Shown one piece after another: positions 7,114 to 16,310 of a DNA stretch of 41,591 nt. The position numbers and the translations under genes are program-made. The stretch's first letter is position 1, and each line of letters opens with the position of its first letter. Source of the DNA: Verrucomicrobiaceae bacterium. Its GTDB lineage: Bacteria; Verrucomicrobiota; Verrucomicrobiia; Verrucomicrobiales; Verrucomicrobiaceae. The stretch covers positions 1 to 41,591 of the forward strand of contig JAEUHN010000002.1 of assembly GCA_016795365.1 (NCBI GenBank), in the 5' to 3' direction. Under the pieces are notes generated by a model. That model was not told the DNA's origin and made no database searches. It saw only the letters and a list, made by a program, of their open reading frames with translations.

Positions 7114-8954
7114 CAGTCGAGGAAATTGCGGAACCACAGTTCCAGGCAGATGAGGCGCCAGATCAGATTCGTGCCTTCGCCCGTGGCGAGGTAGCGATCG
7201 ACGATCTGCCGGGCGACTTCAGGATTCACGGCCCCACGACGGGCCAAGTTTTCGCGGGTGAGCAGACCGGACACAAACTGGTGGAAGTCGCCCTCACGGA
7301 ACCACTGGGCCAGCGGCAAGACGAAGCCCGATTGCGGCCGCGTCGAGGATGGAGCAAAGCGTTTCCGCAGGATGTTGCGGACCACGCTCTTGGTCTCGCC
7401 GCCATGGAGACGCAGCGCGGGACTGATGCGTGCGGCTAGTTCCGCGAGCGGATGATCGAGGAAGGGCACTCTCGCCTCAAGGCTTGCCGCCATGGTCATG
7501 CGGTCGGCTTTCATGAGAGTGCATTCGCTCATCCAGGTCCAGCGATCGAGATGCTGCATGCGCTCTAGCGAGTCGCGCGAGGAGCAAAGAGTGAGGATGG
7601 ACTCTAGCTTGGACTCGATACCGCCGAGGGCATCGGCAGTGGCCGGGCTCAACCAATTGGTGGCTGAAGAGCTGCTGGCATGGGCCAACCAGCGCCGTGC
7701 CTCGGTGCCAGCCTTTTGCAGTTCCATCAATCCGGCGAGCCGCGAACCCACACCAGGAATCTGGCGGACCAAAGGCCAGAAGGGAGCGATGGCCTGGAGC
7801 AGCGAGCGATGCTTCGCAAAGGCAGCGTGGCGGAGATAGGGACGATAGCCCGCGTTCGTTTCGTCGGAGCCTTCTCCCGTGAGCACCACGGTCACGTCCT
7901 CGCGTGCGGCCTTGGACAAAAGGTAGGTGGGCAGCACCGCTGGATCACTGATGGGCTGATCGAGGTGCCAGATGAGCTTTTGCAGCAGATCAATGCTGGC
8001 GGGCTCGATCATCACCTCGCGATGGTCGGCCTTGAAGTGCCGGGCGGCATCGCGGGCACTGGCGACGTCGGTGGTCACGTTGTCACCGAGGTTGGCCGTG
8101 AAGGTTTTGACGGGCTGGGACGACAGCTCGCTCATGAAGGCGAGCATCGTGGTGGAATCGACGCCACCACTGAGGAAGAGGCCAAGCGGCACATCGGCTA
8201 CCAGATGGCTGCTCACAGCTTCTCGGAGCGCGATCTCCATTTCGTGCTCCGCCTCCTCCATGGAGGTGATCATGGGTTGATCGCTAGGCATCTGCCAGTA
8301 GCTGGACTCGCGCACACCCGCCTCATCCACAATCATGAGCCCTGCGGAAGGCAGGCGCTGAATGCCTGCAAACATGGTGTCCGGCCCCAAAGGATAACGC
8401 AGCGTGAGATACTCGCCTACGGCCTGCCAGTGGACCTGGCGGCTCACAGAGGGATGGGCCAGGAGGGACTTGATCTCGGTGGCGAAGAGGAAGAGCCCAT
8501 CCTGCTCTGTCCAGTAGATCGGTTTGATGCCAAAGCGGTCCCGCGCGACGACGAGTCGATTGCGCCGGGTGTCGAGGATGGCGATGCCGAACATGCCACG
8601 CAGGTGCTTCACCACGTCGTCGCCCCACTGCTCGTAGCCGTGCGCGATGGTCTCGGTGTCCGACTTGGTCTTGAAGACATGCCCTGCGGCTTGCAGTTCC
8701 GCCGTGAGTTCGCGGTAGTTGTAGATCTCGCCATTCAGAATGACCTGAATGCTGCCGTCTTCGTTGCCGAGAGGTTGGTGACCGCCCGAGAGGTCAATGA
8801 TGCTCAGACGGCGAAAGGCGAGCCCGGCGGTGGGCGTGCAGAAGTAGCCCGAGTCATCGGGACCACGGTGCACGATTTCGCCAGCCATGCGTTCGAGCAC
8901 GGCGGCATCGAAAGTCCTGCCGCGTCGATCAAAGGCTCCAGCAATGCCACACAT
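7113..8954 (-). CDS. asnB: Asparagine synthase-like glutamine amidotransferase
   Basis: The 613-residue protein has the two domains of class B asparagine synthetases. The N-terminal glutaminase begins MCGIAG with nucleophile C2 and contains HRGPDDSGY (29-37) and NGEIYNY (74-80). The C-terminal synthetase domain has the ATP pyrophosphatase loop SGGVDS (262-267) and TGEGSDE further on. The family makes Asn from Asp, Gln and ATP. Copies inside polysaccharide loci are often thought to amidate sugar carboxylates or modify amino-acid-decorated glycans. Here it sits 12 bp after the flippase and overlaps the following glycosyltransferase, so a glycan role is more likely than amino-acid synthesis. That role is inference. 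Confidence 0.9.
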   Translation of the reverse strand: MCGIAGAFDRRGRTFDAAVLERMAGEIVHRGPDDSGYFCTPTAGLAFRRLSIIDLSGGHQPLGNEDGSIQVILNGEIYNYRELTAELQAAGHVFKTKSDTETIAHGYEQWGDDVVKHLRGMFGIAILDTRRNRLVVARDRFGIKPIYWTEQDGLFLFATEIKSLLAHPSVSRQVHWQAVGEYLTLRYPLGPDTMFAGIQRLPSAGLMIVDEAGVRESSYWQMPSDQPMITSMEEAEHEMEIALREAVSSHLVADVPLGLFLSGGVDSTTMLAFMSELSSQPVKTFTANLGDNVTTDVASARDAARHFKADHREVMIEPASIDLLQKLIWHLDQPISDPAVLPTYLLSKAAREDVTVVLTGEGSDETNAGYRPYLRHAAFAKHRSLLQAIAPFWPLVRQIPGVGSRLAGLMELQKAGTEARRWLAHASSSSATNWLSPATADALGGIESKLESILTLCSSRDSLERMQHLDRWTWMSECTLMKADRMTMAASLEARVPFLDHPLAELAARISPALRLHGGETKSVVRNILRKRFAPSSTRPQSGFVLPLAQWFREGDFHQFVSGLLTRENLARRGAVNPEVARQIVDRYLATGEGTNLIWRLICLELWFRNFLD

Positions 8955-8966
8955 GAGTCGGAAAAA

Positions 8967-10511
8967 TTAGCCGGGTTCGTTGGACGTTGCACCTGCCTTG
9001 ATGCCGAACTTGCTCAGGAAAGGCATGAGTTTCAGCAGCCAGGTTCTTTCTTCGCGAGGCATGGTGATGAGTGAGATGAGGCCGAACCAAACACAGCTCA
9101 CCACGCCAATCAGCACGAGCGAGGTATAGTCTGGCCTTGCCCATGGAAGCATGAGCGCGCAAGGCGAGAGCAGCAACGCCGCGCGCAGCACGGGCCAGGC
9201 GAAGAGGCCGCCCCAGACCTGGATGAACCGCATCTCGGCCCCCCGAGCGGCGAGCAGTGGCCACAGGATGCCGCAGATCAGAGATTGATCAACGCAGGTG
9301 GCGAGGGCTGCGCCTTGACCGCCGAGGCGTGCCGAGAGCCACCACGTCATCGCCACGTTGCACAGGCCCGCGATCCAGTCCGCCTCGGCCAGGCGGCGAT
9401 GCTTCGCGAGCGCGAGCAGCAGCACCATGCTGGGTGTCTGTGCCACGAAAAGGGCCTTCGGCAGCACGCTGGGCAGCAGGGATTTCCACGCCTCCAGGGC
9501 ATGATCAGGAATCCAGCGCTGGAGAAACGGCTGGCCAAAGAGCCACATCATGCCGCCACCGAGCACCGCCAGTGAGGCGCACATGCGGGAGGCGAAGACG
9601 AACGCTTTCTTGAGGCCCTCCGTGTCGTTCGCGCCCACGTAACGGCTGAACAAGGTGAGCAATTGTCCGCCAGCGACGATGTGCGCCAGATCGACGAACA
9701 GGATGGGAAACCTTGTGCCCAGGGCGTAGCCCGTGACGGCTTGTTCGCCTGCTTGATACGCGATGATGATCGGCTGCACCGTGGAGCGCAGGGATTGGCC
9801 CGCCATCATGAGGTAGGCGATGAAGGCATACTTCAAAACCTCCACGGCCTTGGGCTTGCTGAAAGCGTGCAGGTCCACTTGCAACGGCGGCTCCAGCCGA
9901 CGCGCGAAGGTGATCAGCATCAGGCACTCCACCACGCCGCATCCCGCATGAATGGAGGCAATGCCCAGCAGGCCCCAGCCATGGCGAATGCTGATGACGA
10001 ACAACACACCCGTGACCACCACCCGAAAGATCGAGGCGAGGGCGATCTTGTCATAACGGACGTGGGCCTTGAGGTAGCCGAGGTAAAGCTGCGAGGTGGT
10101 TTGCACCGCGAGGAAGCTGCCAAAGACCAGCACTACCGAGCGCACCACATCCACCGCTTCTGAATCCGCCATCCAGTAGGGAGCCCGCCAGGCAACGAAG
10201 ATGGTCGTCAGCAGAGAGACCACGGCGACTCCGATGAAGATGACGGCTCCGGTCCCGGCCAAGGTGCGGATTTCATCGGTCTTGTGGCCGCTGACCGCCT
10301 TCGAGAGGAATCGTGGCATCGACAACGAAAGTCCCAGATCCAGCCAGCCATACTGGGCGAAGACGGCGATCAGCAGGCACCACGATCCATACAAGCCGGA
10401 GCCCAGTCCCGAGACGATGATGGGCGTGAGAATGAAGGCGCTGGCCATCTTCACGGCCTGGTCCACCAGACTCAAGCCCGAGCCAGCAAGGAAACGGCGT
10501 GCGAGGCTCAT
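8967..10511 (-). CDS. wzx: Wzx-type polysaccharide flippase
   Basis: The 514-residue protein has about twelve to fourteen hydrophobic helices and the N-terminal pattern of oligosaccharide flippases (MSLARRFLAGSG, then SLVDQAVKMASAFILTPIIV, YGSWCLL and GLSLSMPRFL). Such proteins move undecaprenyl-linked repeat units to the outer leaflet of the cytoplasmic membrane. I chose ATG 10511-10509, which overlaps the stop of the upstream methyltransferase in an ATGA arrangement. A longer reading frame upstream is simply the methyltransferase region read in another frame. Its presence suggests a Wzx/Wzy-type export route, although no Wzy polymerase is seen in the window. Confidence 0.88.
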   Translation of the reverse strand: MSLARRFLAGSGLSLVDQAVKMASAFILTPIIVSGLGSGLYGSWCLLIAVFAQYGWLDLGLSLSMPRFLSKAVSGHKTDEIRTLAGTGAVIFIGVAVVSLLTTIFVAWRAPYWMADSEAVDVVRSVVLVFGSFLAVQTTSQLYLGYLKAHVRYDKIALASIFRVVVTGVLFVISIRHGWGLLGIASIHAGCGVVECLMLITFARRLEPPLQVDLHAFSKPKAVEVLKYAFIAYLMMAGQSLRSTVQPIIIAYQAGEQAVTGYALGTRFPILFVDLAHIVAGGQLLTLFSRYVGANDTEGLKKAFVFASRMCASLAVLGGGMMWLFGQPFLQRWIPDHALEAWKSLLPSVLPKALFVAQTPSMVLLLALAKHRRLAEADWIAGLCNVAMTWWLSARLGGQGAALATCVDQSLICGILWPLLAARGAEMRFIQVWGGLFAWPVLRAALLLSPCALMLPWARPDYTSLVLIGVVSCVWFGLISLITMPREERTWLLKLMPFLSKFGIKAGATSNEPG

Positions 10512-11380
10512 TGAAGCTTGTCGATTTCGATCAAGCCCCGCCGGGCCGCTTTGAGGTGTTTCCGCCAGGCGATGTAGTATCGAACCGAGCTGGGGACCAA
10601 TTTTCCAAGGGCGCGCCGGAGCTTGCGTCCCGCACTCATCTGATCGGGTGGGACGTCGGTCGCTTCCGATTCCTTGCCCTCCGCCCAGCGTGCCGAGTAG
10701 TCGCTCTGCTGCGGCCATTTTTGGAAGGGCTTCACCTCGGCGATCTTGCGTGCCCACACCAGAATGAGGAGCGGTCGTCCGCCCTCGATCAAGGTGCGTG
10801 ACCCGGTTTCAGCCGGATCCAGCACGCGGTAGAGCTTGCCTTGAGCATTGCCATTTTCGGCGAGGTAGATGCGGACGGTCTCGAACCCGTTCTCCGGGGA
10901 GAAGACGCGGAAGAAAAGCTCCGGGCTAAACTGATAAAAGCCGTGCCCCAGCCACTGGTTCGCTGGCAGCGAGGCCATGAAGTGCCCGCCTACCTTCACC
11001 AGGGCCATGCAGTTCGCGATGGCATGGGGAAAGTGAAAGACGTGCTCCAAGGTGCCGCCGTCATAGACGAGGTCATAGCCTTCGACCGGGTCTACGGCAG
11101 GTGGATCGTTCAGATCACGGCACAGCGTGGAGGACTGGTAAGACGAGTAGTCGAGGGAATCGATTCGCTGCGCGCCGAGCCGTTTAAAAAACTCCTCGCC
11201 ATACGGCTCGCGCTGGTAGTCGAGACCTTCCACCGGGGCATCGTAAGCTGCCTTCAGATGCTGGCACCATGCCTCACTGATAACGGACTCCTGTCTCCCG
11301 AGCGTGAGCACGGACGCCATCGGCATTCCCTGCTGACGTGCGTATGCGACCATGGCCGCGCCTTTGAAATCCAAGCCCAT
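10508..11380 (-). CDS. SAM-dependent methyltransferase-like protein (divergent class I)
   Basis: The 290-residue product has a class I methyltransferase core without a classic glycine-rich motif I. Readable parts are VLTLGRQES (about 20-28), GYDLVYDGGTLEHVFHFPHA (about 103-122, the motif around the second acidic residue), and MALVKVGGHFMASLPANQW (about 127-145, like the post-motif LKPGG segment). The N-terminus states a residue run DYSSYQSS that may bind the cofactor edge. It is first in the leftward operon that continues with the flippase, amidotransferase and glycosyltransferases. It could methylate a sugar or a lipid-linked intermediate. Substrate is unknown. Confidence 0.7.
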   Translation of the reverse strand: MGLDFKGAAMVAYARQQGMPMASVLTLGRQESVISEAWCQHLKAAYDAPVEGLDYQREPYGEEFFKRLGAQRIDSLDYSSYQSSTLCRDLNDPPAVDPVEGYDLVYDGGTLEHVFHFPHAIANCMALVKVGGHFMASLPANQWLGHGFYQFSPELFFRVFSPENGFETVRIYLAENGNAQGKLYRVLDPAETGSRTLIEGGRPLLILVWARKIAEVKPFQKWPQQSDYSARWAEGKESEATDVPPDQMSAGRKLRRALGKLVPSSVRYYIAWRKHLKAARRGLIEIDKLQ

Positions 11381-11456
11381 TTTGCGCTGGCTTCTAACCT
11401 AAGCGACCACCTTTGCAACTTGGCTTTATGGCATGCGCAAGAGTTGGTGATCGCAA
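11381..11456. promoter_or_regulatory. Divergent intergenic region between the two halves of the polysaccharide locus
   Basis: These 76 bp separate two methyltransferase genes transcribed outward, the leftward block (11380 to 2982) and the rightward block (11457 to 14287). Promoters for both should lie here or overlap the gene starts. I see no convincing -35/-10 pair or long palindrome. Confidence 0.4.
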
Positions 11457-12440
11457 ATGCTTGCCATTTGGCCTTCACGATTCAAGGTGCGCGGCTTGTC
11501 AGCCATACTCCCATTCCCCTCCCAGTCAGAGTCCGGGCTTGCTCCATGTCCCCTTTGCGGCTCGACGGATCACCAGCCCATGCCGGTCAATCATGCGCCA
11601 GGCATCCGCAGCTGTCGAAACTGCGACTTCATCTTTGCGCCAAACATTCAGAGCGAAGATTCGAAGCTCTACGACAGCAACTTCGGTGACACCAATGTTC
11701 ATCCCACCTACGAGAAGCGCGATGGCAAGTATGTGGTGCGCAATCGCGTGAAGCTGGAGGCCCTGCTCGATCGTCTGGAGCCGTATCGTCAGACCGGGCG
11801 CTTTCTGGATGTAGGCTGCAGTGCAGCTTTTTTCCTCTCCGTCGCCAAGGAGCGTGGCTGGCAGCCGCAAGGTGCTGAGATCGCCAAGTGGGCGGCTGAC
11901 TTCTCCCGCCAGGAACTGGGCATCGATGTCTTCAATGGCATGCTCCAGGACGCGAAGTTTCCTGACAATCACTTCGATGTCGTCTTCAGCAGCCATGTGA
12001 TGGAGCACATTGGACAGCCCCTCGGCCTGCTCAGCGAGATGACGCGCGTGCTTCGTCCGGGTGGTGTTCACGTGACAGTGGTCCCCACACAATTCGCGTC
12101 TCCGAGCTGGCGGCTGGCCCATCGTTTTATTGGTGATCCGCCGCCGATCCACGCCTCGTTTTACACGAGGGACACTTATGCGGCGTTCTTGAAGGAGGCC
12201 GGGCTGCGGGTGAAGTCTGTGGAATACAATGTGGAGATCAACCGCCTGCGCCAGCTCATGCGCTCTGTGCAGGAGAATGCCGCGCAATGGCAGCAGGAGA
12301 AAAACGCCATCGTTCAAGGCGCCGCTGCTAGCGCCGTGCGTCCTGCGTGGGTGGAACTGGCCAAGAAGCTGGTGAATCTGCTCGGCAACTCGCTGGACAT
12401 GGGGGATGAGATCATCGCCTTCGCCGAGAAGCCAGTTTAG
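11457..12440 (+). CDS. SAM-dependent methyltransferase with N-terminal zinc-ribbon-like motif
   Basis: The 327-residue protein starts with about 30 poorly conserved residues, followed by a four-cysteine motif CPLCGS (about 31-36) and CRNCDF (about 52-57). This resembles the zinc-binding head found on some sugar methyltransferases. A class I methyltransferase domain follows: FLDVGCSAAFFLSVAKERGW (motif I, about 117-136), FDVVFSSHVMEHIGQP (about 178-193) and VLRPGGVHVTVVP (about 201-213). The start is uncertain because GTG (11487) and TTG (11496) codons lie in frame before the first cysteines. It is the first gene of the rightward block and is 21 bp from the next gene. A role in methylating a sugar of the glycan is likely. 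Confidence 0.8.
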   Translation: MLAIWPSRFKVRGLSAILPFPSQSESGLAPCPLCGSTDHQPMPVNHAPGIRSCRNCDFIFAPNIQSEDSKLYDSNFGDTNVHPTYEKRDGKYVVRNRVKLEALLDRLEPYRQTGRFLDVGCSAAFFLSVAKERGWQPQGAEIAKWAADFSRQELGIDVFNGMLQDAKFPDNHFDVVFSSHVMEHIGQPLGLLSEMTRVLRPGGVHVTVVPTQFASPSWRLAHRFIGDPPPIHASFYTRDTYAAFLKEAGLRVKSVEYNVEINRLRQLMRSVQENAAQWQQEKNAIVQGAAASAVRPAWVELAKKLVNLLGNSLDMGDEIIAFAEKPV

Positions 12441-12461
12441 CAACCTCGCGCCTTGATCCCC

Positions 12462-13277
12462 ATGACCCAAGGATTCCTCTACACTGCATTTGGGGCAAAG
12501 TATGTGGATGAGGCCCGCGTGTCTGCGCGCTCCGTGAAACGCGCTGATGCGACGGCGAAGATCTGCCTGGTCACCGATCAGACGATGGAGCCCGATGCGG
12601 AGTTCGACATCGTGATGCCCATCACTTCGGCTTCATCGACAGAGACCTACGCGGCTCTCGATAGCGGTGCCTACTACCGGAAGATCGAGCAGTTCGCACG
12701 TTCGCCCTTCGACCTCACCGTGTATCTCGATAGCGACACCTATGTGCCGCATTCCCTTGCTGGTTTGTTTGATCTGCTGGACCGCTACGACATGCTCGTG
12801 ACTCCCGATGGCAATGCCGAGGTGAACTACGCCTTCGAGCAGAAGAACGAACCCTTCAACACCATCCCGCCAGCCTTCGGTGCTTTCAATACTGGGGTCT
12901 TCGCCTTCAAAAAGAGTCCTGCCACACTGGACTTTCTTCGGCTCTGGCAGCAAAATCACGAGACTCATGTGCGCCAGCACACGACCAACGACCAACCAGC
13001 CTTCCGGCTCAGTCTCTTCCAATCCCAGGTGCGCTACCATGTGCTGCCTGTGACCTACAATTGGTTCAGTTGGATCCCGTATTTCATCCCCTCTGGCGGT
13101 CGTGTGATGGTGATGCATGGGCGCAATCCCTGGCTCTTCAAGCATGCGCACGAGTTCGATGCGCCCACGGCGACCATTGTTGGCAGCATCTCGTGGAGGC
13201 ATCAGTGGATGGTGTGTTCTGCGAGAGTGCTGCACTGGTTGTCGCGCCGGGGCATCATTTCCCGCCCCGACCTATGA
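12462..13277 (+). CDS. GT-A fold glycosyltransferase with DxD motif (GT8/nucleotide-diphosphosugar transferase-like)
   Basis: The 271-residue protein from ATG 12462 (a TTG three codons upstream is less likely) has the pattern of GT-A enzymes. It begins GFLYTAFGAKYVDEARVSAR. The metal-binding DxD motif lies in LTVYLDSDTYVP (about 86-97). It then has FGAFNTGVFAFKKS (about 142-155), NDQPAF and a late VMVMHGRNPW (about 219-228) with a His suited to contact the diphosphate. It would transfer a sugar with retention or inversion that cannot be judged from sequence alone. Its stop overlaps the next start (ATGA), indicating coupling with the acyltransferase. Confidence 0.78.
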   Translation: MTQGFLYTAFGAKYVDEARVSARSVKRADATAKICLVTDQTMEPDAEFDIVMPITSASSTETYAALDSGAYYRKIEQFARSPFDLTVYLDSDTYVPHSLAGLFDLLDRYDMLVTPDGNAEVNYAFEQKNEPFNTIPPAFGAFNTGVFAFKKSPATLDFLRLWQQNHETHVRQHTTNDQPAFRLSLFQSQVRYHVLPVTYNWFSWIPYFIPSGGRVMVMHGRNPWLFKHAHEFDAPTATIVGSISWRHQWMVCSARVLHWLSRRGIISRPDL

Positions 13278-14287
13278 GCGAGCGGCGCACGTTTCATTTC
13301 CTCAACGTGGTGCGGTTTCTGAGCGCCGCGTGGGTGGTGATGGCGCATCTGGCTGCGTCCCCGCTAAACAAGTCGGTGTTCAGTCCCGAGTTCGAGTGGC
13401 TGCGCAAAGGCTTGATTGTGGCGTTTTCGGGGGTCTCAGCGGTCATGGTGTTCTTCGTCGTGTCCGGATTCTGCATTCACTACCCGTATGCATCCGGGCG
13501 AACTTTTCGGTCGATGCCGTTTTACCTCCAGCGGCTGACACGGATCGGTCTGCCGCTCCTGGTGGCTGCCGTTTTGCATCACTACGCGGGCACTTTTCTG
13601 TGGCTGAAGAATGTCCTTTGGGCCGTGTATTGCGAGATCATCTACTACGCCCTCTATCCGCTGCTTCGGATCATGTTGCAGAGAGTGGGTGCGTATCGAC
13701 TCCTGCTGGGATCGTTGGTGGTGTCTTGGTTGTTTTGTCTCCAGCCGGACAATGGTTATGGTCACATCATGGCGTATCAGGCTGGCTGGACATGGCTGGT
13801 GTGCCTGCCAGTCTGGCTGTGCGGGTGTGTGCTGGCGAACTGGCTGGCCGGTTCGATGACAGTTCCTGCTTTCGTTTCGAGCATGGCGAAGAAGATCGAA
13901 GGCCATCTTGGCTTGGTTCGCACTGGGCTGTGGGCCTTGTCTTCCGCGCTGCTCGTGCTCGGCATCCGCGAGATCATACCATTCAAATATTCGTTGCCCG
14001 TCTCGGGTTTGGTGGTGCTCGTTTGGTTGTATGCCGAGCTTCAGCGCACTAACCAGGAGTCCTGGCTCTCACGTTTTGGTTTGGCCGGTTACTCGATCTA
14101 TCTGATGCATCCGCTGGCGGAGCTTCCACAGCTTCTGCAAATCTCGGGGACCAATCCGGTGATCTACTGGGCGTTGCGGCTTGTGCTGACGGTGAGCGTT
14201 TCAGTCTCGTTCTATTTCATCGTCGAGCTTCCCACCCATCGCCTGGCGAGACATTTTGGGGGCGCACGGAGAGGAGTTTCTCGTTGA
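13274..14287 (+). CDS. OafA/YrhL-type membrane acyltransferase
   Basis: The 337-residue membrane protein starts MSERRTFHFLNVVRFLSAAW, with the family's N-terminal helix carrying RFLSAAWVVMAHL. A further VMVFFVVSGFCIHYPY (about 57-72) corresponds to the family's FFVxSGF motif, and RLTRIGLPLL follows. About ten hydrophobic segments are present. I chose ATG 13274-13276, which overlaps the TGA of the upstream glycosyltransferase gene. The family O-acetylates or otherwise O-acylates cell-surface glycans. Together with 4500-5552 it gives the locus two such enzymes, so the product is probably acylated at more than one site. Confidence 0.85.
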   Translation: MSERRTFHFLNVVRFLSAAWVVMAHLAASPLNKSVFSPEFEWLRKGLIVAFSGVSAVMVFFVVSGFCIHYPYASGRTFRSMPFYLQRLTRIGLPLLVAAVLHHYAGTFLWLKNVLWAVYCEIIYYALYPLLRIMLQRVGAYRLLLGSLVVSWLFCLQPDNGYGHIMAYQAGWTWLVCLPVWLCGCVLANWLAGSMTVPAFVSSMAKKIEGHLGLVRTGLWALSSALLVLGIREIIPFKYSLPVSGLVVLVWLYAELQRTNQESWLSRFGLAGYSIYLMHPLAELPQLLQISGTNPVIYWALRLVLTVSVSVSFYFIVELPTHRLARHFGGARRGVSR

Positions 14288-14333
14288 ATGATACCACGTG
14301 CTGACTGCTGGTGGCGCCATGCTCCTGGTTCCA

Positions 14334-15572
14334 TTACGGCGCGGGCACAATGATGAGGGTGTGCTTCACGGGCTTGAACAGCGCGCGCGCAGCCTCCAAC
14401 AGAGGGCGGCGGCCTTCATTGACCTTCTGCTTGAGTTCTTTGTAGGCGGCTTTGGTTTCAGCCTTCGAGGGATCCAGGTTTTTGCCGCGAAAGGTGTAGG
14501 CCATGTTCCAGAAGGCATGAGTTTCGAAGGCCTGCTTCTGGGCCACGGCATCCATGAGGTTGAGGAACGGGGTGTCGAAGGGAGTCTCGGCGAACTCAGC
14601 GGCGAGATTGATGCCCCGCTCCAATTGCTCGTTGGTGAACTCGCGTGTCTCCTTGCCCCAGGTGATCTTTGCTTTGCTGCCACTGAGGTGGGTGACTTTG
14701 AGCGTGAGGCGATTCAGGTCCTCACTGAAGGTGCAGAATGGCAGGATGCTCATGGCTTCCGGATCGAAGCAGAACGGCCAGCGTGAGCTTTCGATGTCGA
14801 TCTGCCCCTCACTGGCCGCGAGGATCACGTGCCCGTCGGTTGCCCGGCTCGAACCTTGGAGATCGACTTCGATGGTGCCGATCTCACCCTTCATACCCAG
14901 GGTTTTCAGGAAAGCTTGAGCCATGATCACATGGCCGTTGGGTCCTGGGTGGATGCCATCTTCACCAGCGACATCGTAGCTGTCGCCGAGCGTCTTTTTC
15001 GCGGCCTCCATCGCCTGAAGCATTGGTGTGTGGACATCGGCAAAGGGTTGCTTGAACTCCGCTGCCAGCTTGCGGCAGCTCTTGGCCAGCTGACCAAGGG
15101 TGTTGTTGTATTCCGCAGCCGGGAAGCGCTGGAAGAAATGCGAGTCCACCACGCCGGGCGAGCCGACGATCACCTGTCGCACGCCGAGGCTGGGCAGCTT
15201 CTCCAGCACCCGGCGCATGCTGTTCTCGAAGTTCGTGCCAATGCTCGGATTGTAAGGCTGATACATCCCGTCATTCATCCCGTAGCACAGCGTGGCCACG
15301 GTGGGATTGAAGAGATTGAGGTCAATGTCCGACCGCGAGACAATGCCGATGGCCATCTCGCCACTCATGCCGAACTGCCAGCACTCGACGTCTGTCCTGC
15401 CTGCGCAGGCCAGGAGATAGGTCTCGATGAACTTCGAATACAGCTTCTGCTCCGTGATGCTGTCGCCAATGATCGCAATCCGGGCATTCGGAGGCAGGAC
15501 TGTGGACTCCGCTGCAACTTGCAGCCCCGAGCTTGTGACGATGGCGAGAGCTGCGAGGAGACGTGTGATCAT
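14334..15572 (-). CDS. Secreted SGNH/GDSL-family hydrolase
   Basis: A signal peptide is visible (MITRLLAALAIVTSSGLQVA, cleavage near AAES), so the protein is exported. The four SGNH blocks can be read: IIGDSITEQ with S38, FGMSGEMA with G70, CYGMNDGMY with N100, and GEDGIHPG with D205 and H208. The enzyme is likely an esterase or deacetylase acting outside the cytoplasm. Beside two acyltransferases and an acetyltransferase it could remove acyl groups from the glycan. The C-terminal 190 residues form an extra region without a recognised motif. The gene is convergent with the acyltransferase at 13274 (46 bp apart) and lies 54 bp after the serine acetyltransferase-like gene. Confidence 0.85.
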   Translation of the reverse strand: MITRLLAALAIVTSSGLQVAAESTVLPPNARIAIIGDSITEQKLYSKFIETYLLACAGRTDVECWQFGMSGEMAIGIVSRSDIDLNLFNPTVATLCYGMNDGMYQPYNPSIGTNFENSMRRVLEKLPSLGVRQVIVGSPGVVDSHFFQRFPAAEYNNTLGQLAKSCRKLAAEFKQPFADVHTPMLQAMEAAKKTLGDSYDVAGEDGIHPGPNGHVIMAQAFLKTLGMKGEIGTIEVDLQGSSRATDGHVILAASEGQIDIESSRWPFCFDPEAMSILPFCTFSEDLNRLTLKVTHLSGSKAKITWGKETREFTNEQLERGINLAAEFAETPFDTPFLNLMDAVAQKQAFETHAFWNMAYTFRGKNLDPSKAETKAAYKELKQKVNEGRRPLLEAARALFKPVKHTLIIVPAP

Positions 15573-15626
15573 CGTGTTCGTGGGAAGGGTAGGGTTTAAG
15601 GGCCGAGGCGAGGAGCGGGGGCAATG

Positions 15627-16250
15627 TCATTCCACAGACTGGTTTGACACGTAGCCCTCCGATCCCTTCATCGAGATCACCTGGGCCGGAATGCCGCTGA
15701 CCACGCCCATGTCCGGCACATCTTTGATCACCACTGAGTTCGGTCCCACCGCTGCATTGTCTCCCACCTTGATGCCACCGATGATCTTGGCACCGCATCC
15801 GAGGTAAACATTGTCCCCAATGATCGGACAGCCGGGATGTTTGCTGCGTGCGTGAGTTTGTCCCAGCGTGACTCCGTGACCAAGGGTGCAGTTCCTGCCA
15901 ATCACGGTCTGTGTATTGACCACGATGCACAGCAGGTGCCCAAGGTAGAGACCCGGCCCGATCGACGACTCGAAGCTGATGTAGGTGGTGTATTTCACCT
16001 GCTGGCGACGATGCCAGAAGCGGAACAAGTGATAAATGCCCCAGCGGCTCCATCCTTGTGAGCGGAAAAATGTGCACAGGCGCATGACGACGGTGAATCG
16101 AAAGCCGCTCTCCCGAAACCAGAGAGTCCAAAAGCTACCCTTCGCGCCGTCGTAGCGAAACTGGTCGGCGGAGATGAAGAAGCAGAGTTCCGGGAAAGTC
16201 ATCAGGGCCTGATTTACTGCCGATGAAAGGTTGGGCAAGATCAAAGGCAT
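15627..16250 (-). CDS. Left-handed beta-helix (hexapeptide) acetyltransferase, serine acetyltransferase-like
   Basis: The 207-residue protein has an N-terminal helical region (FWTLWFRESGFRFTVVMRLC) followed by hexapeptide repeats: IGPGLYLGHLLCIVVNTQTV, IGRNCTLGHGVTLG, PIIGDNVYLGCGAKIIGGIK and VGDNAAVGPNSVVIKDVPD. This is the build of CysE-like and polysaccharide-locus O-acetyltransferases that use acetyl-CoA in the cytoplasm. The conserved H in LGHGVTLG is a likely catalytic base. I chose the ATG at 16250, because the outer ATG at 16283 would overlap the divergent gene. A sugar substrate is more probable than serine given the neighbours. Confidence 0.82.
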   Translation of the reverse strand: MPLILPNLSSAVNQALMTFPELCFFISADQFRYDGAKGSFWTLWFRESGFRFTVVMRLCTFFRSQGWSRWGIYHLFRFWHRRQQVKYTTYISFESSIGPGLYLGHLLCIVVNTQTVIGRNCTLGHGVTLGQTHARSKHPGCPIIGDNVYLGCGAKIIGGIKVGDNAAVGPNSVVIKDVPDMGVVSGIPAQVISMKGSEGYVSNQSVE

Positions 16251-16310
16251 CCGACTAGGCTCCGGGTGGATGCGGATTTGCACCCCTCCAATTCTCGGCC
16301 ATACATCGGC

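Noticed and set aside
5740..7194. Open frame of 484 codons on the plus strand
   Set aside because: Antisense of a GT4 glycosyltransferase; lacks recognisable motifs and is a long frame expected in GC-rich DNA.
7680..9074. Open frame of 464 codons on the plus strand
   Set aside because: Antisense of the asparagine synthase-like gene, whose motifs are complete on the minus strand.
8967..10757. Longer flippase reading frame starting at 10757
   Set aside because: The first 82 residues are the methyltransferase region read in another frame; the ATG at 10511 overlaps the methyltransferase stop and begins the flippase pattern.
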